Positions 21,666 to 31,960 of a stretch of DNA of 64,000 nt are shown piece after piece (position 1 is the stretch's first letter; each line of letters starts with the position of its first letter). This DNA comes from Cristatella mucedo. Taxonomy: Eukaryota > Bryozoa > Phylactolaemata > Cristatellidae. Made by a program: the position numbers and the translations under genes. The notes below the pieces were generated by a model. The model was given only the letters and a program-made list of their open reading frames with translations, searched no databases and was not told the origin of the DNA. Location: assembly GCA_009760855.2 (NCBI GenBank), contig WPIO01000113.1, positions 1,085,001 through 1,149,000 on the forward strand, read 5' to 3'.

Positions 21666-22035
21666 ATCGTTATCATAACGCTAACGAATAGAACGACAGT
21701 TCTTAAATGATAAATTGCAGCTACCGCTCTACGGAAGTTGAATCAGGATAGTGGTTTTTTGAAAAGATACATTTTCTTTGCACACAAAAGAGCGGTCACG
21801 AGAAGTTGAGCCGAGCATTCGACTACGCTAAAGCAGCGACAGTTTTGTAAGCTAGTTTATTCTTCTGGCAATGAGCGAAGCATGCTCCGTATTCATGTCG
21901 CTCGTATAGAATTGGTGCGCCTTCACGACGTCATCCCGTGGGCAAGCGGGCCGTGCGGTGCACCGAGGTAATAGCTCACCGAGCCAGCAGCCCTCTGCCA
22001 GATGCTGCACGCTGCATCCACGAAGTGACGTTCTC
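21666..22035. other. Unassigned sequence
   Basis: Nothing recognisable. Confidence 0.4.
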
Positions 22036-22412
22036 ACCCTATCCCGAAAGGCCGCACATGGCTAGGCTCATTCATATCTAGCTGAACTGATGTGCTGATT
22101 CCAGACTTCGGTCTTCTGTGTGCAATTAACTAGCCGCTCAATTGATTAGCATAAGGAACAGTAGCTAGATAGACGTTGGATCTGCAGGTCCAACATTTCG
22201 AGCTCGCGAGGGAAATTCTTGCCTAATTACATTTACTCTTCTGCGGCCGACTGTGTTACGTGCTTTCCGGCTGTCCAGAGTTTCTGCTTTCATGCTATCA
22301 CCTCCTTAGCTGCCCTCCTGAGGGAGAGATGCAGATGAAGTAGCACGAAAGTGCTTCCTTCTTTCTCTTTGTTGCCGTACATGAAGTCTTCTGGCTCACA
22401 CTTAATTCCCAG
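22036..22412 (+). mobile_element. LINE-B, old diverged 3' coding fragment
   Basis: GGCCGCACATGGCTAGGCTC, TATCTAGCTGAACTGATG and later ACTTCTGCGGCCGACTG-like and TTCTTTCTCTTTGTTGCCGT blocks match LINE-B in order. Frames are lost and the 3' tail is absent. Confidence 0.65.
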
Positions 22413-22480
22413 AAAATGCAAAGTGCCTAGAAAGAGATTAGATTCTCTGAGAGCACAATACAAGCGCACAGTTAAAATGA
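22413..22480 (+). mobile_element. LINE-A tail fragment
   Basis: Hairpin arms AAAGTGCCTAGAAAGAGATT and CTCTGAGAGCACAATAC remain. It is joined directly to LINE-B sequence. Confidence 0.7.
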
Positions 22481-22489
22481 ATAGTAGTT

Positions 22490-22642
22490 GATTTAACAGC
22501 CTCTTTTGTATAGTGGCAGAAGAGCCTTAAAGGCTGTGACCACCCCTTGCAGCGACAATAAAGGATCGCCTACCACAGGATTCGAATGCACGACCTCGAT
22601 GTCGTAAAGAGCAACCACATCACTTAGCTGGCCATCATGCAC
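22490..22642 (-). mobile_element. SINE-2 copy
   Basis: Antisense. The tail (GATTTAACAGCCTCTTTTGT) comes first on the plus strand, then the body GGATCGCCTACCACAGGATT, which holds the B-box-like TTCGAAT core, and the head up to GGCCATCATGCACC. Confidence 0.8.
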
Positions 22643-22749
22643 CATTGCTACTATTATTATTGTTATAACTTCATCTGCAATAGAAGCCACAGGCTTGGAT
22701 TGTGCTATTTCAAACTCTCATGCGTAAAAGCCATTACTCCTTTTGTCTT

Positions 22750-22902
22750 TATATATAATATCAATTCATTTGTATAGCGCCCTATGAGAGCGTAATCTAT
22801 ATTTAGGCGCTTCACATACGCCACAGAGCTCGAGCCCGTGACCTGCCGGCCAGACCTTGTTCTGGGGGAGCACCTGAACCACAGGGCTAAACTAGCTCGG
22901 CA
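22750..22902 (-). mobile_element. SINE-1 copy
   Basis: Antisense. ATTCATTTGTATAGCGCCCT and TTTAGGCGCTTCACATACG are the tail hairpin arms, and GAGCTCGAGCCCGTGACCT is the B-box region. The head ends near AACTAGCTCGGC. Confidence 0.8.
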
Positions 22903-22971
22903 TTGTTGCTTAAAGGCTTTATTAATGTCGGAGATGCTGAATTTAATTGTTATAGTTTGCTGTATTTATTG

Positions 22972-23103
22972 ACGGAGATACGTTGGATTACATACCGAAA
23001 GCCCCTTGGGCTGTGAGTGCCCTATAAAAAACTCTCCTGCGTAACACCCACTTAGTCTTTATGACTTTGTGCAGTTACATATGGAGATACATTACATTAC
23101 ACG
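22972..23103 (+). mobile_element. LINE-B tail
   Basis: GGGCTGTGAGTGCCCTATAA, TCTCCTGCGTAACACCCACT and GGAGATACATTACATTACAC. Only the terminal 130 bases are present. Confidence 0.85.
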
Positions 23104-23304
23104 AGCTGTATATGAATTGACAGTGGAAAAATGTAGTAAGCGACACTTAGAGGACACAACCACCTGTATTAAAAGCTCAGGATTAATATCGCTCGGAAGT
23201 GCATCTCCAGGACTGCCTAATATGGCTGGGTAATACTAATGCCACACAGCTGACTCACGTCAACAAGAGACCGCCCATTCTTTTTGGCAACCCTGAACGA
23301 CCAA

Positions 23305-23510
23305 CAACAACAATCATGCATTTGATAAAGCGCCCTCAGAGAACTAAATCTCTTTCTAGGCGCTTTACATTTGCTACAAAGGGAAATGCAATTGAATGGT
23401 GAGTAATATCATGCTTGATAAACAAACAACATGAATTACATGGTTAGGGGTGACATGCACAGGGTCAGCATGCAAATGTGGTTAGTGGCAGCATGCGCAG
23501 TGTCGGCACG
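23305..23510 (-). mobile_element. LINE-A tail, first of a head-to-tail pair
   Basis: Antisense hairpin and 3' UTR with ATGCATTTGATAAAGCGCCC and GGGTGACATGCACAGGGTCA. It is cut where the next LINE-A tail begins. Confidence 0.85.
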
Positions 23511-23693
23511 AATAATAATAATAATAATAATTCACTTGATAAAGCGCCCTCAGAGAACTTAATCTCTCTCTAGGCGCTTTACATTTGCTGTAAAGTGAAA
23601 TGCAATTGAATGGTAAGTAAAATCATGCTTGAAAAAATAAACGAAATAATATGGTTAGGGGTGACATGCACAGGGTCAGCATGCAAATGTGGA
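23511..23693 (-). mobile_element. LINE-A tail, second of the pair
   Basis: Begins with its own (AAT)n run directly at the broken edge of the previous copy (GCGCAGTGTCGGCACG) and repeats the same hairpin and 3' UTR. It ends at GCATGCAAATGTGGACC. Confidence 0.85.
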
Positions 23694-23837
23694 CCAGTGA
23701 TTATTAACCCATTGACAGCACAGCTCGGTGTTGTACCGCTGGGTAGTTTCTTCACAGCTTGAACTACAAAGTGGCGTGGACTGTCTTGTTGGCCGAATGT
23801 ATAAGCTAGCAGCAGAAAGCATTTTCCAGGTGCATTA

Positions 23838-23930
23838 GACTGATTTTACTGAGCAGCTATTCAATGATAGAAATTCCCAGAGAAGATGGGAGAGGAAGTC
23901 GAATGTCGCCCAATACTCATATAGGAAGTA
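23838..23930 (+). repeat. Repeat F, copy 1
   Basis: About 90 bases nearly identical to 27291-27385: TTAGACTGATTTTACTGAGC, AATGATAGAAATTCCCAGAG and ATAGGAAGT. Each copy borders a LINE-A piece on its 3' side. Unknown origin. Confidence 0.75.
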
Positions 23931-23985
23931 ACAATAATAATACCTTTGATGTAGCGCCCTCAGAGAACTTGATATTTTTCTTAAA
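23931..23985 (-). mobile_element. LINE-A tail fragment
   Basis: Antisense AATAATAATACCTTTGATGT and GCGCCCTCAGAGAACTTGAT only. Confidence 0.75.
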
Positions 23986-24183
23986 TACAGGAATATAAGG
24001 CGATCAATTTATTTTCGGTTGTTATAAAAAATATATTTTTATTTTATTGGTAGGAAAATTAACATGACGATCGCTATCATTCCGCTTAGAATCACTCATT
24101 CTCGCTTCCCGATAACAATCGCTGCTAGCTTTGCGTGTCCCTTGCAGAATTCTCTTCCAAAAATGTTTAATCTTGGAAACATC

Positions 24184-24330
24184 AATAATAATAATAATAA
24201 TAATACACTTGATAAAGTGCCCTCAGAGAACGTAATCTTTTTCTAGATGCTTTACATTCTCTGCAAATGGAAACGCGATTGAATGGCAAGTAATATCATG
24301 CTCGATAAACAACATGAATAACTTGGTTAA
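24184..24330 (-). mobile_element. LINE-A tail
   Basis: Antisense (AAT)n, hairpin (TGATAAAGTGCCCTCAGAGA ... CTAGATGCTTTACATTCT) and the first part of the 3' UTR, ending near AATAACTTGGTTA. Confidence 0.85.
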
Positions 24331-24864
24331 CGCTCTATACGGAAACTTATACAGCTATAACGAGCTGAAAATATTTTTTATTATTTGGCCTTAGTTCGTC
24401 AGAAGTCACCTGCCAGTGGACATCTAGTGGTGTATTTCTTGCTGCCACTTCCCAATGCGGCCGTGCTACGAGCCCAACCACGCCACTTTAGTTGTGCCAA
24501 CTGTTTGTAATCGGCCGGTTAGGTGTGATCCTATCCCTGACTATTAATGTTCCACTTATGTCTTTAATATAAATTGCAATACGCGCTCTTTGTCAATAGG
24601 GTTCATGAATAGATAAAAAAAAGCAAAAGACGGCCGACCCGGCTATGCCGCCGAAGCCAGAACCCACTCGGCCTGAAGCCCAGCTTCTTTTTGCTATTCC
24701 CTGTATCAGCACGTGCCGCATTGCTCGATCTCCCACAAGTGCCACATTTCATCACCTAGCCCATCATCGGGCGTGTTTGAAACCAGGCAGCCCATCTCAA
24801 TCCTTGTTTTTTGGGCGTTGCAATTCAACCTGTATCTAACCCCTATTTCTACGCGATACAATTA
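24331..24864. other. Unassigned sequence
   Basis: No supported feature. Confidence 0.45.
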
Positions 24865-25700
24865 CTGCCAGCAGCTCTGACCTTTTCGCATTGATCAAGA
24901 GCTGGCTAAAATTGATAGCTAACCCAATCGTAAACAGTGAAGCCCCATCAGGTATATCCTACCTTCAAGCCACTAGATCGATCCAAACTAGACGGAGTTA
25001 CATCATTTTCGCACGTTTCACCCTTAATGGCAAACCGTTTGCAGTCCTCTTATAGTGGTCTTTTGAATTTCTTGTTTGGGGTTTATCCGATGGGCAGCTG
25101 CCAAAAGTACCGACGGTCTGTCACTCGCTTTAGTTTACCTATGCCTCCTTTATCTCAGATTCCTCTTGTCTCAGTGTGATTCTGCGTGAAAGAAATCGAT
25201 CTTTCCTCGTCATAGGTGTTTTTAAAACTCATTTAGGTACTTAACTTGACGCCTTTGGCTTTAAATTTCATGCACTGGGTGCCTCACTTCCTCTTGTGGC
25301 TCACGTGCATGACCCAACTGGCATCAAGAGTCACACCGTGACCATGTTCTCTCCTGAAACGAGATGCTAGCGGCACCTTTTGCCAAACAACAACGTACAA
25401 CAATGCTTTTTATCATATTCGACATATCCAACCACTCTCAGACTTCATTCAGCCTACACTATGTGTCCTCTTGCCCATCTGAATGTATAATCTGTGAACC
25501 GCAAAACGGCAAGCGAATTCGACAGCCGATCCAGCCGATCCAATCGAGAATATATTCTTCGTTCTACCTGCTCAATCCTCATCCGACCTGCCTTCGGTGC
25601 TAGAATTCTGCAGCTCGACATAAGTTGATACTCTCGACGAGCTTGCACCCCTGACTAAGCCCACTGTGAACCCAGGCTCAGACGCCCTCTGTGCCCTCGC
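24865..25700 (+). mobile_element. LINE endonuclease and linker remnant
   Basis: Frames shift repeatedly, but the order of motifs matches the APE-type endonuclease of CR1/L2 elements. DLFALIKSWLK-like sequence comes first. A LDAFGFKFHALGA and SHTVTMFSPET stretch matches the usual LDxFGLxQHVxxPTHxxGHTLDLV region. ISNHSQTSFSL matches the SDH catalytic block with Asp replaced by Asn. LDELAPLTKPTV then matches the post-endonuclease linker. This is the only endonuclease remnant I can see. It may belong to LINE-A or LINE-B. Confidence 0.6.
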
Positions 25701-25737
25701 AATTAGAAGGGATCGCCTACTATGAGTCTTGAACCTG
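25685..25737 (-). mobile_element. SINE-2-like fragment
   Basis: CTCGCAATTAGAAGGGATCG and CTACTATGAGTCTTGAACC match the SINE-2 body in antisense. Nearly the same 50 bases recur at 26103-26150, on the far side of the CTG array. Confidence 0.55.
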
Positions 25738-25941
<204 letters not shown>

Positions 25942-26059
25942 ATCTATTCGGTCTGACTCGGCTTCTGCCGTATATTGCCACTGCAGCTCGTACAGTCGTA
26001 CAGCCATCTGCGACTGGCAACAAAAGTGAAAGTCAGGTGAAGGTCGGTCGACTGAGCCG

Positions 26060-26200
26060 CCTCGATCGCTCAGCAGCAGATGAGCAGCCTAAGCGGCTAT
26101 AGCCCTCTATGCGCTCGCGATTAGAAGGGATCGCCTACTATGAGTCTTGAACCTTGGCTCTCGGTCTGTACGTACGAGAGCCAAACCCTGGGCTACGATC
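26060..26200 (-). mobile_element. SINE-2-like fragment
   Basis: AGCAGCCTAAGCGGCTATAG, GATTAGAAGGGATCGCCTAC and GAGTCTTGAACC correspond to the antisense SINE-2 tail-to-B-box region. Flanks are unassigned. Confidence 0.5.
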
Positions 26201-26289
26201 CAGGTCTACAGCTCAGGCCCAGGTCTAGCCGACTCTGGGCTACTCTTAACCCTATTCAATGCTGCTGAAGTCCACAACCGGTCGACGTA

Positions 26290-26790
26290 AGGGTGCTGCA
26301 ATTTAGATCACCGAAAGGCATCACTTGGTTCACGGAGCTCACTGTTCATGACCCAGGGCCTGGGTTAGGTCCCTGCAGTGGGCGACCCTCTGATGCCCAC
26401 TGCGTGCACTGTTGATTTACGTTCAAGCTCTTCTGCCTCTACGCAAATGAGCCTGCTTATGAGTCAGCTGTTCTAAAACCTATACCTGTACTTTGTACCG
26501 GTTCTAAAAGCGTCAGCTGTGGTGTCCTACTTCTGACGTGCGTGATGCAATCGCTCCTAAAACAAGGACGTTGACAGCTGGCATGAAGGGCGATAAGATT
26601 GCGATGCTTGGACGCACAAATTGAACTATCCAGGGTTAGGTACGCAATACGTCCCACATCGTAAGTTCGCTAGCCACCCTAGTGTCTCTCAGAAAGGTCG
26701 ACGGGTCCTGTCATCAGCTTGCCGGAATTGTGTACCCCGGCCCGCCTGTCACTTGCCCGAATCGAGGCGCTAAGAGAGCTGCCACAAACC
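26290..26790 (+). repeat. Repeat G, copy 2
   Basis: Aligns with 14520-14990: GCTGCAATTTAGA, CTCACTGTTCATGACCCAGG, CTTCTGCCTCTACGCAAATG, GGGCGATAAGATTGCG and GGTCGACGGGTCCTGTCATC, in order. A SINE-2-like segment occupies the first 170 bases. Confidence 0.7.
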
Positions 26791-26864
26791 AATTACTTGC
26801 ATCACGTGCTAGCGTCGCTTCCCAGAGTAGGTGAGGCAGGGGTCTCAGGCGAAGTTTTTTGGCT

Positions 26865-26990
26865 ACAGCGTGGGTACCGAAAGATGCTTATGCTTTTAGT
26901 GGGCTAGGCAAAACTCTCTTTCATAGGACCTATGTATGTTTGTGGCTTTTTAGAGTTACAGGCAGAAATGCATTACCTTACATTCCGGCA
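26865..26990 (+). mobile_element. LINE-B tail following repeat G
   Basis: GGGTACCGAAAGATGCTTAT, AAAACTCTCTTTCATAGGAC and GTGGCTTTTTAGAGTTACAG, ending in CATTACCTTACATT. The association of repeat G with LINE-B sequence is the same as at 14.5-15.6 kb, although the LINE-B part is much shorter. Confidence 0.65.
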
Positions 26991-27216
26991 GGATATATCT
27001 ACTTTCTGATCGTTTGAAGAATTACTGCAACCCACAGCAGTCCACGCTAGTTACGTTAAAATCGACCAGACATTGGCGTTGCCGACCTCAAATAGGCGGA
27101 TGTTTTAGTTCACGTTCAACTTGATCAATCCACTAAATTTCATGTCATTGTGAGCATGCTCACTTTTGCAAATGAGCTCCGACATGGAGGCTTGTAATGC
27201 AGTTCTATCTGATTCA

Positions 27217-27290
27217 AAAACCTCTTTTGTATAGAGACATGAGACTCTGCATGGCTATCACCACCACTTTCAGCTGCAATAGAGGATCGT
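27217..27290 (-). mobile_element. SINE-2 tail fragment
   Basis: Antisense AACCTCTTTTGTATAGAGAC, GGCTATCACCACCACTTTCA and GCAATAGAGGATCG. It ends exactly where repeat F begins. Confidence 0.75.
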
Positions 27291-27385
27291 TAGACTGATT
27301 TTACTGAGCAGCTAATCAATGATAGAAATTCCCAGAGAAGATGGAAGAGGAACGTCAAAGGTCATCCAACACTCAAATAGGAAGT
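27291..27385 (+). repeat. Repeat F, copy 2
   Basis: Nearly identical to 23838-23930 with a few substitutions and short indels. Confidence 0.75.
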
Positions 27386-27399
27386 CGGGATGGCAGTAA

Positions 27400-27830
27400 G
27401 ACACTGCTTTTTAGAATCCAACAGTTTACAATACATTGAACAAACCTCAACTCCTTTGGAGACCGTGCATTTAGTTGGTATGCTCCTAAAGCCTGGAACT
27501 CACTCCCGACTTGCTTCAGAACATCCCCTGACTTGACCACATTTAAAAAGAACTTAAAACACACCTATTCAGGTCAGCGTTTAGTGGGTCCCTGTGATTC
27601 GTCCTTGATATGCCTATGCGTGCTGACACTGTGCATGCTGCCACTAACCACATTTGCATGCTGACCCTGTGCATGTCACCCCTAACAATGTTATTCATGT
27701 TGTTTATCAAGCATGATATTACTCACAATTCAATCGTGTTTCCCTTTACAGCAAATGTAAAGCGCATTGGGGGAGATTGAGTTCTCTGAGGGTTCTTTAT
27801 CAAGAGCATTATTATTATTTTTATTATTAA
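27400..27830 (+). mobile_element. LINE-A 3' end
   Basis: Sense. It starts at a FRIQQFTIH-like degenerate block, then WNSLPTCFRTSPDLTTFKK-like coding, a complete 3' UTR, the hairpin (AAGCGCATTGGGGGAGATTG ... GAGGGTTCTTTATCAAGAGC) and an (ATT)n tail. The hairpin arms carry substitutions. Confidence 0.88.
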
Positions 27831-29285
27831 ATATCGCTCCTGGGTGTTAATGGAGTAACGCAATAAAAAGAAGAGTTAAGTAAGAGAAAGACGTGCTACA
27901 TTCTGGGATCATGGCCATTGCCTGTTCCTTATTTTCAAAAACCAATATATTTCTCGTTACACCAATTTATTTCAGGCATTTAGTACAAAAAAGGACTTCT
28001 TGTATTCTCGTTTCCGATCATGAATGCAAGAATCAAAATTAGTTCAATTCTTTTTCCGAAACTCTAGGCCTCCATCAATGTGTGTTGTTGGGGGAAACCT
28101 AAGCAGCTCTACCAGTCAGTACCCAACGGCTTATTTTCGGCGCCATGCAATTCTATTTCTGCATGCTGCTTCACTGACGGCCTCCTCCTTAGCGATAATT
28201 CGATATCCTCAGTCTGCACTACATGCTGCTCAACTCAATGGTGCCATTACCCAGGTTCTATATCCTAGCTAGTCCGGTTAAGTATCATTATTATTACTAT
28301 TAAAGGCATGTGTTACTCTTTTGGATGGTGAGCAGCAGCTTCCGAATTTTAGCAAAGGATATTTGTAAAAGAAAAAAATAATTTCACTTCCTATCCCTTT
28401 TCTTTGCAGTCATGAATATTTTTCAATGATTTCCTGTTCCTAAAAGATGAACTGGTGACTATTACTCTTCTAAAAAATTTAGACCTTATTTTGTTAAACG
28501 GATCATAAGCAAATGTATCTGCCTTTCGTTAATATCCGTTGTGAATTTGCTAGATAAGGAAAAGTTGAGTGTACGAGTATAAGTGAATGCACTAAGCCAA
28601 GGAGATCAGTTCATGTTTCGTGGACAAACCGTGATATCAAAAATATTGTCCGAATTCTAGGAAGGCAATTATATCCTCGCTAACCCTGTTTAAACTTAGG
28701 CATTCATAGATTTTTCGAAGCATTTGCAGTACATTAGAACAAACTAAATTTTATTTTCATTCGTATGAATGCCTTTGCACAGAGTCACTCGAATTATCGG
28801 TGTAGTGCTCATAATGAGCTAGCAGTAGTGAGATGTGACAGCTTGTAGACTGTTAGTCACTGCTTCTAATAAAAGGTTAAAAAAACATGAAAAAATAATT
28901 GCCTCTGCACATGAATTCAAATACCTTGTAAAGACTTTGAATTCTTAAACAGGATAAGTGTGCAACGGCATGCAAAGGCATGTATGTCCACATAATTTTA
29001 ATGATCCCCTATGTTGATGGAGAAGCCCAATAACGTTTCGAAGCTATGAATAGGTCCTAACTTGAAATGAAGTGAGCTCGTGCTAAGTACAATTTTGATA
29101 TTTAAAGGTCCAAATTTTTCTCTATCAACTTAGCAGCTCTAATAATGTATTAGGTTAACAAAATAGCCAAGTATAAAATGGAAGCCTACTTTTACTCGTG
29201 ATGCATATATTTTCCCGTTCAGCACAAAGACCGATCGTATTTCTAGGCACAATCCTAGATTCAGTACCACGTAAAGTAAAAATAC
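27831..29285. other. Unassigned sequence
   Basis: AT-rich, without recognisable genes or LINE/SINE pieces apart from a TATTATTATTACTATTA run near 28288. One of the longest repeat-poor stretches, so it may be old unique or intronic sequence. Confidence 0.45.
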
Positions 29286-29450
29286 TAGCTGATTTAAAAG
29301 TCTCATAGGAATAGCGGCTGAATATCTTTTGTGGCTATCACAACCGCTTTCAGCGACCACAAACATCACCCACCTCATGACTTGAACCGATGACCCCTTG
29401 AGCTCCAAGGTCGCGATAAGCAACCGCCCTGCCTTATGTGCCAACACGGC
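29286..29450 (-). mobile_element. SINE-2 copy
   Basis: Antisense: AGCTGATTTAAAAGTCTCAT, GGCTATCACAACCGCTTTCA, ACTTGAACCGATGACC (B-box region) and GATAAGCAACCGCCCTGCCT. The 3' boundary is near 29286. Confidence 0.75.
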
Positions 29451-30681
29451 AGGCTACCAAAGCTGTTTAATTTTCATTTAGTAGGACATTCACATTTTTA
29501 TTCATCTTGAAATCGCCAAATCTTACAACTGCGAAAATACCTTAAAGAGGGTGCCATTTAGTATTCGTTAAGCTTACGGCGGCCTCTGTAGTTTGGGCAG
29601 CGGCACAAGACATTAAATATTATAAGAACTGATAGACAAAATAGGCAAAATTGTACCTATGCGTAGCTCGAAATTCGGCAGGCACGGCTAATAGCGATAC
29701 CGTCTAATATAGAAAGCGCTAAAACACTTTAGGAAGAATCGGTTGCAAGCATAGACCACCCACCGGTCATAGCTCAAAATGCGGCACGCAGCACTAATAA
29801 CAATACCGTATTATATAAAAATTCAAGATATTGGATAAAAACACGAAAACATTTCAAGCACGCTCGGTTACATGCATAGAACAATTCCCGCGGAATGCTA
29901 TCACTCACCGGCTGGAAAGCGTCGCTCAAACTGATCAACTGCGATCCGGGCCACCCCTAAATATATCGGCCCATAATCCATACTATAATCTCTCTACACA
30001 GATAATCGTAATTCGCAGTACTCATAAAACTAAGCTAATAAACGCTATTTCATAAGGCAATTTTGTTCAACGACCTCGCTAAGATCAGATTACGTACGTG
30101 CTTATTTTCTAATGGGCATTGCACAATTTAGGTTACAGCCTCACGCAGCCAGTATAGAGTACGGTGGATGTTTTGTCAATTAAAATACTGGCCCGTTGTT
30201 TACCATCGATTTCCGGATGGCGGGTGAGTGTTGCCTGAATTGTGGGAGCTAGGTTATGCGGTTATCAATGACAGGCTCCGCTTATAAGGCAACACCAAGA
30301 GATAGACAGCAAGGTGTATTTCCGACATTGCTCTAGTCATTCGAGCTTATTTAAGATCTACTTTCCAAAACCGTCATTGCATGCCATGGATGACTTTGAA
30401 CGCAGTCGTTCCCCCTTCCCCCCTGCATCGCCAGCTTGTTAGGGTGACACAAACACTCTTAGCTGCCTGAAGAGTTGAGTTTTTGCAAAATATACGGGTT
30501 CATTATGTAAGAAATACCACCAGTATCGTGCGACTGCTTGTCGCACTAACATCTAAACACTGGCAGATAGTCACAGAAACAGCTCCTATGCACTCAGACG
30601 ACATTGAGATAGAAGGTCACGGTATCCAAGATATACCACTCCTGATAAACAAGTCCTCACGGTAATCATCCTGTCGTTTTT
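29451..30681. other. Unassigned sequence
   Basis: No recognisable gene or repeat on either strand. Confidence 0.45.
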
Positions 30682-30778
30682 TCGTTGCAAAAAATGTGAA
30701 GTGCCTAGAAACAGATTGCGTTTTCTCCGAGGGAGCTTTATCAAATTTTTTTATTACTATCATTATTATTCTTAACCC
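30682..30778 (+). mobile_element. LINE-A tail
   Basis: Hairpin arms GAAGTGCCTAGAAACAGATT and TCCGAGGGAGCTTTATCAA plus a T- and ATT-rich tail. 5'-truncated to about 100 bases. Confidence 0.8.
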
Positions 30779-30984
30779 GTCATGAGCACATGGAGCAAAT
30801 GCGAGCCGGTAAAAGAGCGCAAAAATCATTTTGCTGTCAGGTAATTTTCTGTCAATTTGGCTCATTTTTGCTGTCAATTTAAAAGTACATATACATATAA
30901 ATTTATTACCATAATTATCAATGTAAATGCACCACACAGAGATATTTAATATTTGAAAATGTACACCTCGAATCTAAAGGAAAT

Positions 30985-31419
30985 TTATATATACAAAATG
31001 CACATGAAGTTAATTATCAGTCGACCTGGCCACTTTGAGATATCTGACCACCGTTTAATCACTGGACGCCGTGTGTATTTATCCGATGGGTTTTCAAGTA
31101 CAGTTTCCTTGTGTAGATTGCGTCGATCACAAGGAAAAGGACAGTCTCCTGTGTGCATCAGTTCGTGAGAGCGATGATTGTCACTGCGAGCAAAGCATTT
31201 ACCGCACAGTGGGCACCTATGGGGCCTCACGCCCGTGTGAGTCAGCATATGAGTGGACAAGTGAGCATTCTGCCTAAATTGTTTTTCGCAGTAGGTACAT
31301 ACATAGGGCCTCTCTCCATTATGCGTTCTAATGTGGGCCTTCGTATTGCATGCCTGTGAAAACACTTTGCCGCAAGTGTAGCAGAAATGCAGCGAGGGGA
31401 GTCGAGTGAATTCATAGTA
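30985..31419 (-). CDS. C2H2 zinc-finger protein, partial exon
   Basis: Encodes three consecutive classical zinc fingers on the minus strand, each C-x2-C-x12-H-x3-H. Finger one starts at the Cys codon at 31383 (YTCGKVFSQ ... HIRTH), finger two VCTYCEKQFRQNAHLSTH, finger three RCPLCGKCFARSDNHRSH. Linkers are NGERPY, TGVRPH and TGDCPF; the second is close to the TGEKPY consensus. A fourth finger is not completed: after TGDCPF the frame reads PCDRRNLHKE and drifts to a stop at 30985, so a splice donor near 31141 or decay is likely. There is no ATG before finger one. Instead LINE-A sequence abuts the first Cys codon and a TAG lies at 31420-31422. Such proteins bind DNA in the nucleus, and the specificity cannot be read here. 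This is either an internal exon of a larger gene or a pseudogene fragment. Confidence 0.7.
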   Translation of the reverse strand, partial: YYEFTRLPSLHFCYTCGKVFSQACNTKAHIRTHNGERPYVCTYCEKQFRQNAHLSTHMLTHTGVRPHRCPLCGKCFARSDNHRSHELMHTGDCPFPCDRRNLHKETVLENPSDKYTRRPVIKRWSDISKWPGRLIINFMCILYI

Positions 31420-31765
31420 CTAGAGTGCTCGGACGGATCGAAGCAAAGGTAGAACTCAGTATCACCTACATAGATGTAGAAGCCTAGAGCTTGCCTAGCA
31501 ATCACATCGGACAGTTTGAGAGCACAAACTTTGAAAAGAATGGGACCCAGCGAGGAGCGTTGAGATACCCCACACTTCCGGGGCTCATAAACGACCTTCA
31601 CATCCGTACTCTGGAGCCTCCCACGAGAATACGTCTCATAACATTGTATCGCAGAGCCAGTGACGCCCGCCTTAGAAGTGTCGTCCTCAAGAAGAAATTG
31701 GTGATTTTTAGTGCAAAAAAAGCCGCTGAAAGATCGAGCACAGCAAACAGAGACGCGGGACTTCG
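31384..31765 (-). mobile_element. LINE-A RT fragment abutting the zinc-finger exon
   Basis: Antisense. Degenerate DLSAAF, RGRLQSTDVKVV, SLGPILFKVCALKLSDVIAR and FYIYVGDTEFYLCFDP blocks are in LINE-A order. It ends in the MNSLDS-type block, where LINE-A similarity stops and the zinc-finger exon starts. The catalytic box reads YVGD. Confidence 0.8.
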
Positions 31766-31865
31766 ACGGTTGAATATGCAAATTGAGCCATTCTCTCTTT
31801 GCAGGTTGAAATGCCTTTCATACGTGAGGCAGTAGGAAGGATGCAGACACTTGTTTGAGTTATCC

Positions 31866-31960
31866 TCTGCCAGAATCGGCCATCGATCGGCCATTGATTG
31901 GCCATTGATCGGCCATCGATTGCCAAAATCGGCCAGAATCGGCCAAATGGCCGAGCCAGG
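31866..31960. repeat. Minisatellite of GATCGGCCATT-like units
   Basis: About seven units built on ATCGGCCA, spaced 11 to 14 bases (ATCGGCCATCGATCGGCC, TTGATTGGCCATTGATCGG). Partly palindromic through ATCGAT and GGCC. Confidence 0.85.

Noticed and set aside
31242-31781. 179-codon open frame that seems to fuse LINE RT to a second protein
   Set aside because: The LINE part is real, but after the junction it reads the zinc-finger exon in the wrong frame. The zinc fingers lie in another frame, so this is not a fusion protein.
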